A stretch of 64,000 nt of DNA from Pyxidicoccus parkwaysis (GTDB taxonomy: Bacteria > Myxococcota > Myxococcia > Myxococcales > Myxococcaceae): positions 6,500,001-6,564,000 of the forward strand of contig NZ_CP071090.1 of assembly GCF_017301735.1 (NCBI RefSeq), in the 5' to 3' direction. The notes below the pieces were generated by a model. The model saw only the letters and a program-made list of their open reading frames with translations, had not been told where the DNA came from and made no database searches. Below are positions 8,945 through 19,468 of the stretch, in pieces; the first letter of the stretch is position 1, and each line of letters opens with the position of its first letter. A program made the position numbers and the translations under genes.

Positions 8945-11842
8945 ATGTCCGAGCCCGACGTCATCTCCCTCCGAGGCGCCAAGGAGCACAACCTCAAGAA
9001 CGTCTCCCTGGACATCCCCAAGAAGAAGCTCGTCGTCTTCACGGGTGTCTCGGGGTCCGGAAAGAGCTCGCTCGCCTTCGACACGCTCTATGCGGAAGGC
9101 CAGCGCCGCTACGTGGAGAGCCTCTCCGCCTATGCCCGGCAGTTCCTCGGGCAGATGGAGAAGCCGAAGTACGACACCATCCGCGGCCTGTCGCCCACCA
9201 TCTCGATTGAGCAGAAGGCGGCCAGCAACAACCCGCGCTCCACGGTGGGCACCGTCACCGAGGTGCACGACTACCTGCGCGTGCTCTATGCCTCCATCGG
9301 CGTGCAGCACTGCCCCAACTGCGGGCGCAAGGTGGGCAAGCAGAGCGCGCAGCAGATTGTGGATGAAATCCTGAAGATGCCCGCGGGCAGCAAGATTCAG
9401 GTGCTCGCGCCGCTCGTCACCAACCGCAAGGGCGAGCACAAGGATTTGCTCACCGAGGCGCAGAAGCGCGGCTTCTCCCGCGCGCGCATCGACGGCGCGC
9501 TCAAGAGCCTGGAGGAGCGCATCGAGCTGGACAAGAAGTCCAAGCACGACATCGAGCTCATCATCGACCGGCTCGTGCTCAAGCCGGACATCAAGACGCG
9601 CCTCACCGACTCGGTGGAGACGGCGCTGCGCGAGGGCAAGGGCACGCTCATCGTCACCGACGAGAAGGGCACCCCGTCCTCGGACCGCGTCATGTCCGAG
9701 CTGAACGCGTGCCCCACCTGCGGCCTGTCCTTCGGCGACCTCACGCCCGCGTCCTTCTCCTTCAACAACCCGCTGGGCATGTGCACGGACTGCAACGGCC
9801 TGGGCACCAAGCCGGAGATGGACCCGGACCTCATCGTCCCGGACCCGTCCCGCAGCGTCCGCGACGGCGCGATCGAGCCCTGGGCCAGCGGCATGAATCG
9901 CGGCGAGGGCTGGACGGCGGACTTCGTGGAGAGTCTGGCCAAGGCGTTCAAGATTGATTTGGACGTGCCGTACGCGAAGCTGTCCAAGCGTGAGAAGGAA
10001 ACGCTGATGTACGGCTCCAACGGCAAGAGCTTCACCGTCGAGTGGGGCGAGGGCGGCCAGTACAAGATGGAGTGGGAGGGCCTGGTCGAGCGCCTGATGC
10101 GCAACTTCAAGACCACCACCTCCGAGTCGCGCCGCGCCGAATTGCAGAAGTACTTCAGCGACAAGCCCTGCCCCTCGTGCAAGGGCGAGCGCCTGAAGCC
10201 GGAGAGCCGCGCGGTGAAGGTGCACGGCCAGACGATTGTGCAACTGAACCGGCAGACCATCTCCGACGCGCTGGGCTTCCTCGGGGACATGGCGCTCACC
10301 GCGCACGAGCGGAAGATTGCCACCGAGCTCCTGAAGGAGATTCGCAGCCGTCTGTCCTTCCTGGTGGACGTGGGCCTGGGCTACCTGATGCTGGACCGCA
10401 CCGCGTCCACGCTGTCCGGCGGCGAGAGCCAGCGCATCCGGCTGGCGTCGCAGATGGGCAGCGAGCTGACGGGCGTCATCTACATCCTCGACGAGCCCTC
10501 CATCGGCCTGCACCAGCGCGACAACGGCAAGCTGCTGGCCACGCTCAAGCGCCTGCGGGATTTGGGCAACTCCGTCCTCGTGGTGGAGCACGACGAGGAG
10601 ACGATGGAGGAGGCGGACTGGCTGGTGGACTTCGGCCCCGGCGCGGGTGAGCTGGGCGGCCAGGTGGTGGCGCAGGGCACGCCGGCGCAGGTGATGGCCA
10701 ACGAGGCCAGCGAGACGGGCGCGTACCTCTCCGGACGGAAGGAAATCGAAATCCCCGAGGTGCGCCGCAAGCCGGACCCGAAGAAGAAGCTGGTGATTCA
10801 GGGGGCGCAGGAGAACAACCTGAAGAACGTGGACGCGGAGATTCCGCTCGGCGTCTTCACCGCCGTCACCGGCGTGTCCGGCGCGGGCAAGTCCACGCTC
10901 ATCAACGAAATCCTCTACCCCGCGCTGGCGCGGCACCTCTACGAGAGCCGCGAGTCGCCCGGAAAGCACAAGTCGATTCAGGGCTTCGAGCACCTGGACA
11001 AGGTCATCGACATCGACCAGCGCCCCATCGGCCGCACGCCGCGCAGCAACCCGGCCACGTACACCAAGCTGTTCGACAACATCCGCGAGGTGTTCGCGAT
11101 GACGCCGGAGGCGCGCGCCTTCGGCTACGGGCCGGGCCGCTTCAGCTTCAACATCAAGGGCGGCCGCTGCGAGTCGTGCGAGGGCGACGGCGTGAAGCTG
11201 GTGGAGATGCACTTCCTCGCGGACGTGTACGTGCCCTGCGAGGTGTGCGGCGGCAAGCGCTTCAACGAGGCCACCCTGCGCGTGCGCTACAAGGGGAAGA
11301 ACATCGCCGAGGTGCTCGACATGAGCGTGCGCGAGGCGATGGAGCACTTCGGCGCGCACAAGGACATCATGCGCGTGTTGCAGACGCTGCATGACGTGGG
11401 CCTGAGCTACATCCGCCTCGGGCAGCCCTCCCCCACCCTGTCCGGCGGCGAGGCCCAGCGCATCAAGCTGGCGCGCGAATTGGCCCGCGTGGCCACCGGT
11501 CGCACGCTCTACATCCTCGACGAGCCCACCACCGGCCTGCACTTCGAGGACATCCGCAAGCTGCTCTCCGTGCTCAACCGGCTGGTGGAGGCGGGCAACA
11601 GCGTGCTCGTCATCGAGCACAACCTGGATGTCATCAAGAGCGCGGACTGGGTGATGGACCTCGGCCCCGAGGGCGGCGCGGGCGGCGGGAAGATTCTCGC
11701 CACCGGAACTCCGGAACAGGTGGCCAAGGTGGAGGGCAGCCACACCGGCCGCTACCTGGCGCACGTGCTGTCCAAGGCGCGCAGGGCCCGCGTGGGAAAG
11801 CGCGTGGACGGCCCCGCCGTGGAGCTTCAGGAAGCGAGCTGA
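8945..11842 (+). CDS. uvrA: UvrA, excinuclease ABC subunit A
   Basis: The product is 965 residues, close to the usual 940-970. The DNA-damage recognition ATPase of nucleotide excision repair works with UvrB and UvrC. Visible are the first Walker A (GVSGSGKSS, about residues 34-42), zinc-module cysteines (CPNCG, CPTCG, CTDCNG, CPSCKG), a first ABC signature (LSGGESQRIRLA), the second Walker A (GVSGAGKST), the C-terminal zinc finger (CESCEGDG to CEVCGG) and a second signature (LSGGEAQRIKLA) with ILDEPTTGLH. All catalytic parts appear intact. There is no clear ribosome site before the ATG. The upstream region carries the GCCTGTCTG repeats; I could not identify a LexA box. Confidence 0.97.
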   Translation: MSEPDVISLRGAKEHNLKNVSLDIPKKKLVVFTGVSGSGKSSLAFDTLYAEGQRRYVESLSAYARQFLGQMEKPKYDTIRGLSPTISIEQKAASNNPRSTVGTVTEVHDYLRVLYASIGVQHCPNCGRKVGKQSAQQIVDEILKMPAGSKIQVLAPLVTNRKGEHKDLLTEAQKRGFSRARIDGALKSLEERIELDKKSKHDIELIIDRLVLKPDIKTRLTDSVETALREGKGTLIVTDEKGTPSSDRVMSELNACPTCGLSFGDLTPASFSFNNPLGMCTDCNGLGTKPEMDPDLIVPDPSRSVRDGAIEPWASGMNRGEGWTADFVESLAKAFKIDLDVPYAKLSKREKETLMYGSNGKSFTVEWGEGGQYKMEWEGLVERLMRNFKTTTSESRRAELQKYFSDKPCPSCKGERLKPESRAVKVHGQTIVQLNRQTISDALGFLGDMALTAHERKIATELLKEIRSRLSFLVDVGLGYLMLDRTASTLSGGESQRIRLASQMGSELTGVIYILDEPSIGLHQRDNGKLLATLKRLRDLGNSVLVVEHDEETMEEADWLVDFGPGAGELGGQVVAQGTPAQVMANEASETGAYLSGRKEIEIPEVRRKPDPKKKLVIQGAQENNLKNVDAEIPLGVFTAVTGVSGAGKSTLINEILYPALARHLYESRESPGKHKSIQGFEHLDKVIDIDQRPIGRTPRSNPATYTKLFDNIREVFAMTPEARAFGYGPGRFSFNIKGGRCESCEGDGVKLVEMHFLADVYVPCEVCGGKRFNEATLRVRYKGKNIAEVLDMSVREAMEHFGAHKDIMRVLQTLHDVGLSYIRLGQPSPTLSGGEAQRIKLARELARVATGRTLYILDEPTTGLHFEDIRKLLSVLNRLVEAGNSVLVIEHNLDVIKSADWVMDLGPEGGAGGGKILATGTPEQVAKVEGSHTGRYLAHVLSKARRARVGKRVDGPAVELQEAS

Positions 11843-11876
11843 CGTCCCTTCACGCCCAGGCCCGCGAACATGGAGC

Positions 11877-11913
11877 GGGGGGCGGGGGTGCCTTCATTCA
11901 CCCCCAACCCCCC
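11877..11913. terminator. G/C hairpin after uvrA
   Basis: GGGGGG-C-GGGGGTG pairs with CACCCCC-AA-CCCCCC across an eight-base loop (CCTTCATT), starting 34 bases after the uvrA stop. There is no T-run on the plus strand, so it may be an imperfect terminator for uvrA. It could also end a minus-strand transcript from the promoter-like site at 11981-12008. Confidence 0.5.
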
Positions 11914-11980
11914 GTCCACCTTGGAGGAATGGTGTCACGGGAGGGGTGTGGTTCGCGAAGTGAGACGTACCGCCAGTCAT

Positions 11981-12008
11981 ATGATAGGGATGTCTCAATC
12001 CCTGTCAA
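11981..12008 (-). promoter_or_regulatory. Sigma70-like promoter on the minus strand
   Basis: Read on the minus strand: TTGACA (12008-12003), a 16-base spacer, then TATCAT (11986-11981), five of six matches to the -10 consensus. It lies in an A/T-rich island of an otherwise very GC-rich sequence. A transcript would start near 11974 and run toward the 3' end of uvrA, where there is no minus-strand gene. Confidence 0.35.
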
Positions 12009-12018
12009 ACGCATGACA
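12003..12018. promoter_or_regulatory. Inverted repeat TGTCA-N6-TGACA upstream of the POT gene
   Basis: TGTCA at 12003-12007 and TGACA at 12014-12018 are exact inverted repeats. The left arm is the -35 of the minus-strand promoter-like site. The right arm, read on the plus strand as ATGACA, lies 13 bases before a second TATCAT at 12032-12037. The palindrome could be an operator controlling both directions. The 442-base gap between uvrA (11842) and the POT start (12285) holds only this element, the G/C hairpin and the minus-strand promoter; I see no gene in it. Confidence 0.3.
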
Positions 12019-12284
12019 AACAATTAAGTTGTATCATCCGAGCCGCATCTGTATCGGAATCGGGCACCCATGCTCGCGAGAGAATTCCGGTATGGGTGCG
12101 GCCTCGTGTTTCACGGCCTCTCACCGCCTTCTTGACCCCATGCGTCAGGGCGCTGTCCGGGCGAGCATGGGGCACGTGCCGCTTCGGGCCCGCGGCGGCT
12201 TGGAGTCCCGGCATGGCGTTGGGTAGGGTGGGCGCCCCGTTTTCGTGGAGCCCCACCTTTCGCCACGAGGGAGCACTCCGTCGC

Positions 12285-13877
12285 ATGGCCCAGACGACCG
12301 ACGCGCAGAACAACCGGTTCCCGCCGCAAATCCCGTTCATCATCGGGAACGAGGCGTGTGAGCGCTTCAGCTTCTACGGGATGCGGAACATCCTCACGGT
12401 GTTCCTCATCGACTACCTGCTGCGCAACGCGGTGCCGGAGACGGGGCTGCGCGAGGCCCAGGCGAAGAGCCTGATGCACTCGTTCATGGCGGGCGTGTAC
12501 TTCTTCCCGCTCATCGGCGGCTATCTCGCGGACCGCTTCTTCGGGAAGTACCGCATCATCCTCGGGCTGAGCCTGGTGTACTGCCTGGGCCACGCGTGCC
12601 TGGCGATGTTCGAGAACAACGCCACCGGGTTCTTCACGGGCCTGACGCTCATTGCCATTGGCAGCGGCGGAATCAAGCCGTGCGTGGCGGCCATGGTGGG
12701 GGACCAGTTCAACGAGTCCAACAGCCACCTGGTGAAGAAGGTCTTCGCCATCTTCTACTGGACCATCAACTTCGGCTCGTTCTTCGCGTCGCTGTTCATC
12801 CCGCTCGTGCTGAAGAACTTCGGCCCGGCGTGGGCCTTCGGCATCCCCGGCATCCTGATGTTCATGGCGACGGTCATCTTCTGGGCCGGGCGAGACAGGT
12901 ACATCCGCGTGCCAGCCACGGGCGCCAACCCGCACTCGTTCCTCAGCGTGGTGGGCAGCGTGTTCAGCCAGCACGGCTGGCTGGGCGGAAAGACTCCCCA
13001 GGAGTTGTACGAGTACCTGAAGGCGCGCTTCTTCTCGGTGGGGCTGTTCGCGTGGATGGCCCTCCGCGTGTGGATGGTCATCAGCGGCCTGTGGACGCTC
13101 CCCAAGGTGTTGTGGAGCCTCGCGCGGGGCCGGCCGCTGTGGACGCGGGCGCTGCAGGACCACCCGGCGGAGGCCGTCGAGGGAACCAAGGCCGTCTTCC
13201 GGGTGAGCGGGCTGATGCTGCCCTTCATCCCCTTCTTCTGGATGCTGTTCGACCAGAAGGCCTCCACGTGGGTGGTGCAGGCGCGGTCCATGGACCCGAA
13301 CATCGGCGGCTTCGTCTTCCAGCCCAGCCAGATGCAGTTCGTGAACCCGATGCTGGTGATGCTGCTCATCCCCTTCCTCACCGCCGTCGTCTACCCCGCC
13401 TTCCAGCGCTCGGGCTGGGAGTTGACGCCGCTGCGGCGCATGCCGCTGGGCCTGGCGATTGGCGCCATCTCCTTCGTCATCGCCGGCGCGTTCCAGGTGG
13501 CGATGGAGGGCGGGGCGACGCTGAACATCGCGTGGCAGATTCTGCCGTACGTCGTGCTCACGATTGCCGAGATTCTCGTGTCCACCACGGGCCTCGAGTT
13601 CGCGTACACGCAGGCCCCGCGCGAGATGAAGGGCACCATCCAGAGCGTGTTCCTGCTGACGAACACGCTGGCCAACGTGGCGGTGGCCATCGCCGCGGCG
13701 CTCAATGTCTTCACGGGCTCCGCGCAGTTCTTCTTCTACGCGGGCCTGGCCCTGGCCGCCGCGGTGGGCATGGCCCTCGTCGCGCGCCGCTTCGTGGTGC
13801 GCGACTACTACCAGACGGCCGCCCCCGCCCCCACCGGGGAGCGCACCGCGGCGGGCGTGGCCATCAAGCCGGCGTAG
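12285..13877 (+). CDS. POT/PTR-family proton-dependent oligopeptide transporter (first of two)
   Basis: The product is 530 residues with about 12-14 transmembrane helices. The POT proton-coupling motif ExxERFxxYG appears as NEACERFSFYGMRN near residue 20, and the segment GGYLADRFFGKYR is the typical loop after helix 2. The family imports di- and tripeptides with protons. An insertion of about 100 residues in the middle (HSFLSVVGSVF to VEGTKAVF) separates the two six-helix halves, as in bacterial POT proteins with extra helices. I chose the ATG at 12285 because GAGGGAG lies 11 bases upstream and the upstream frame is non-hydrophobic. It converges on a second POT gene. Confidence 0.9.
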   Translation: MAQTTDAQNNRFPPQIPFIIGNEACERFSFYGMRNILTVFLIDYLLRNAVPETGLREAQAKSLMHSFMAGVYFFPLIGGYLADRFFGKYRIILGLSLVYCLGHACLAMFENNATGFFTGLTLIAIGSGGIKPCVAAMVGDQFNESNSHLVKKVFAIFYWTINFGSFFASLFIPLVLKNFGPAWAFGIPGILMFMATVIFWAGRDRYIRVPATGANPHSFLSVVGSVFSQHGWLGGKTPQELYEYLKARFFSVGLFAWMALRVWMVISGLWTLPKVLWSLARGRPLWTRALQDHPAEAVEGTKAVFRVSGLMLPFIPFFWMLFDQKASTWVVQARSMDPNIGGFVFQPSQMQFVNPMLVMLLIPFLTAVVYPAFQRSGWELTPLRRMPLGLAIGAISFVIAGAFQVAMEGGATLNIAWQILPYVVLTIAEILVSTTGLEFAYTQAPREMKGTIQSVFLLTNTLANVAVAIAAALNVFTGSAQFFFYAGLALAAAVGMALVARRFVVRDYYQTAAPAPTGERTAAGVAIKPA

Positions 13878-13935
13878 GCGCCTGCTGCTGGACGACGGCG
13901 CGTCCGCCGGGGCGCGCGGACGTCGGAAATGAAAA

Positions 13936-13965
13936 CGCCGGAGCACCCTCGCGGGCACTCCGGCG
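13936..13965 (-). terminator. Hairpin between the convergent POT genes
   Basis: CGCCGGAG (13936-13943) pairs with CTCCGGCG (13958-13965). On the minus strand it is followed by TTTTC, fitting a Rho-independent terminator of the second POT gene; it may also stop the plus-strand gene. A further short stem, CGGGGCT/AGCCCCG, lies at 14009-14025. Confidence 0.6.
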
Positions 13966-14041
13966 TGTCGGCTTCACGAGACGGGGCTCGGGGCCCGGCT
14001 TCAGGTGACGGGGCTCAAAGCCCCGGCATCAGGAGGCGGGC

Positions 14042-15604
14042 TCAGGCCGCGGCCGCGGCGTCACCCTGCGTCGAGGTGGCCGGCGCGGCGGGCTTCACCT
14101 CGTCCGTGCCGTGCATGAGCGACTTCACCTTGCCGGAGAGCGCCCACAGGAGGCCGCCGCCCAGCACGCCCACCGCGACGAGCGAGAGGAACACGTTGAA
14201 CTCACCCATCTGCTCGCTGTAGCCGCCCACCACGCCGGACAGCTTGTTGGCCGCGGCGTTGGCGAGGAACCACACGCCCATCATCGCGCTCACCATGCGC
14301 GACGGGGCGACCTTGGTCACCATGGAGAGGCCCACCGGCGACAGGCACAGCTCGCCCACGGTGTGGAAGAGGTACGCCATGATGACCCACCAGGCGGCCG
14401 CCTTCCCCATCAGCGCGCTCTCGCGCGAGGCGCCCACCATGAAGAGGAAGCCCACGCCCATGAAGATGAGGCCGAGCGCCATCTTCACCGCCACGTTCGG
14501 GTCCTTGCCGCGCGCCGCGAGCCGGCCCCAGAGCATCGCCATGACGGGCGCGAGCAGCACGATGAACGCGGAGTTGAAGTTCTGGAACCAGGTGGTGGGG
14601 ACCTCCCAGCCGAACATGCCGCGGTCCACCTTCTGGTCCGTGTAGAGGTTCATCAGGCCGCCGGCCTGCTCGAAGCCCATCCAGAAGAGGACGACGAAGA
14701 TGGCGATGATGAAGATGGAGATGACGCGGTCCTTCTCCTCCTTCGTCAGCGCGCCGGCCTGCACCTCCGCCGCGCTCTGCCCCTTCTGCAGCATCTTGTT
14801 GCCCACCACCGCGACGGCCGCGAACGCCGCGAACGCGACGATGAACTTCAGCAGCGTGTTCTCGGCAAGCGACGGCCCCAGCGCGGCGAGCGCGTAGAAG
14901 ACGCCCACGGCGACGCCGGTGGCAACGCCATACATCCCCACCCGGCGCCAGGCATCACGGCGCTCCTCGGGCGTCTTCTCGGGCGTCAGGCCCACCTTGC
15001 CCAGCAGGCCGCGGCTCAGCGCGAGGAACGTGACAAGGCCCAGGAACATGCCCACGCCCGCGGCGCCGAAGCCCCAGTGCCAGCCGACCTTCTCACCCAG
15101 GGTGCCGCAGATGAAGTTGCCGAGCACCGCGCCCAGGTTGATGCCCATGTAGAAGATGGTGAAGGCACCGTCGCGGCGGCCGTCACCCGGCTCGTACAGG
15201 CCGCCCACCATGGTGGAGATGTTGGGCTTGAAGAAGCCGTTGCCGGCGATGAGGAACCCCAGTCCCGTGAAGAAGATGGCCTGCCCCGGTAGTGCCAATA
15301 GCAGGTGGCCAATCATCATCAGCGTGCCACCGAAGACGACGGCCTTGCGCTGCCCGATGAGGTTGTCGGCGATATAGCCGCCGGCGATGGGCGTCAGGTA
15401 GACGAGGCCCGTGTACGTGCCGTACAGCGCGAGCGCGTTCCCCGTGGACCAGCCCCACCCGGCGACTTTGTCGGTCAGGAAGAGCACCAGCAGGCCACGC
15501 ATGCCGTAATAGGACATGCGCTCCCACATCTCGGTGAAGAACAGGAGGTAGAGCCCTCGCGGGTGGCCCTTGCGGGCGGCGCCCGCGGCGACGGTGGCTT
15601 GCAT
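14042..15604 (-). CDS. POT/PTR-family oligopeptide transporter (second of two)
   Basis: The product is 520 residues with about 14 transmembrane helices. The motif ExxERxSYYGMR is present as EMWERMSYYGMRG near residues 25-37, followed by GGYIADNLIGQRK and the FYMGINLGA signature of the PTR2 family. It is closer to the classic DtpT/YjdL pattern than the neighbouring POT protein, so the two are not a recent tandem duplication. The ATG at 15604 has AAGGA about nine bases upstream. Predation and protein digestion make peptide uptake a sensible trait for a myxobacterium. The last residues (ATSTQGDAAAAA) are low-complexity. Confidence 0.92.
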   Translation of the reverse strand: MQATVAAGAARKGHPRGLYLLFFTEMWERMSYYGMRGLLVLFLTDKVAGWGWSTGNALALYGTYTGLVYLTPIAGGYIADNLIGQRKAVVFGGTLMMIGHLLLALPGQAIFFTGLGFLIAGNGFFKPNISTMVGGLYEPGDGRRDGAFTIFYMGINLGAVLGNFICGTLGEKVGWHWGFGAAGVGMFLGLVTFLALSRGLLGKVGLTPEKTPEERRDAWRRVGMYGVATGVAVGVFYALAALGPSLAENTLLKFIVAFAAFAAVAVVGNKMLQKGQSAAEVQAGALTKEEKDRVISIFIIAIFVVLFWMGFEQAGGLMNLYTDQKVDRGMFGWEVPTTWFQNFNSAFIVLLAPVMAMLWGRLAARGKDPNVAVKMALGLIFMGVGFLFMVGASRESALMGKAAAWWVIMAYLFHTVGELCLSPVGLSMVTKVAPSRMVSAMMGVWFLANAAANKLSGVVGGYSEQMGEFNVFLSLVAVGVLGGGLLWALSGKVKSLMHGTDEVKPAAPATSTQGDAAAAA

Positions 15605-15762
15605 GCCGTGGTTTCCTTGAAAGGAGGGGTGTAACGGAAAAGGAGCGTGACTGTAGCAGACACGCCGGCCATGCCCAGGAGGACACCTGGGGACGTGGAG
15701 AATTCCCTACTCGCTGAAGGGGAAGCCCTACTCCGCGTCTGTCCAGGCAGGCGTTGTCTGAC

Positions 15763-18683
<2,921 letters not shown>

Positions 18684-18687
<4 letters not shown>

Positions 18688-19460
18688 GCGCGAACTCCCT
18701 CGGTCACCAGAAGCACCGAATACTTGAGCGTATCTGGATCGGTCAGCATGTGCAGGTAGCCCTGACAGAACTCCTGATAGGCGGATTCGGAACCGAAGGC
18801 GGGCGTCACCGCCGGGGCCAGCGCCTGGAAGCGGGTCTCCCAGTCCGAGATGAAGCGCTCACTGGCCGCGCCGGCGATGATGTACTGCGGCGCCAGATGC
18901 ACGCGCACGTCGCGAAGCCCGGCCTTCCGGAAGGAATGGAAGAGCTTGCGCCCGACGAACAGGTCGAAGCCCTGGGACTCCAGCCCGCGCTGGAAGCACC
19001 GGGCCCCTTCGGCCAGCCGCTCCGGAAGGGGCCAGTTGTACAGGCCCTGGCCGTCAATCTCGGACACCACCACCCGCCCGCCCGGCCGGGTGACGCGGAT
19101 GAGCTCCGCGAGCCCCGCGTCGCGGTCCGCCAGGTATTCCAGGACGTACTGGCTCCAGGTGTAGTCGAAGGCCGCGTCGGGCAGGCCGGAGTGGCGGATG
19201 TCGCCTTTGACGAAGTCCACCTGCGGCAGGTGGGCGCAGCGCCGGGCGGCCTCGCTCAGGCGCACGTCGCTGAGGTCCAGCCCGGTGACGTGGCCCTGCT
19301 CCCCGACAATCCCGGCCATCGTCTGGGAGATGCCCCCGGGGCCGCACCCCGCATCCAGGGCCCGGGCTCCCTCGCGCAGCCCCGTGGCCAGCAGCAATTG
19401 GCGTGCGTCATCCGCCTGCTCCTGCCGCAGCAGCCGGAGCGTCTCGTCCGCGGACTCCAT
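18684..19460 (-). CDS. SAM-dependent class I methyltransferase
   Basis: The product is 258 residues. The SAM-binding motif I is LDAGCGPGG near residues 35-43, with motif II acidic in GLDLS and later RPGGRVVVSE, all typical of Methyltransf_11/25-type enzymes acting on small molecules or lipids. The C-terminal 100 residues, rich in aromatics, probably form the substrate cap. It lies between the PilZ protein gene (eight bases apart) and the hybrid kinase (four-base overlap), so the three are surely co-transcribed. Linkage to signalling genes suggests a modification connected to that pathway, but the substrate cannot be inferred. The ATG at 19460 has only a G-rich run upstream. Confidence 0.85.
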
Positions 19461-19468
19461 GATGTACG

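Noticed and set aside
8932..8948. GCCGCCACCATG before uvrA, which looks like a eukaryotic Kozak sequence.
   Set aside because: Chance: it has no meaning in bacteria, and the surrounding sequence is chromosomal.
8924..11764. Long open frame antisense to uvrA.
   Set aside because: Same effect of codon bias. UvrA motifs are complete on the plus strand.
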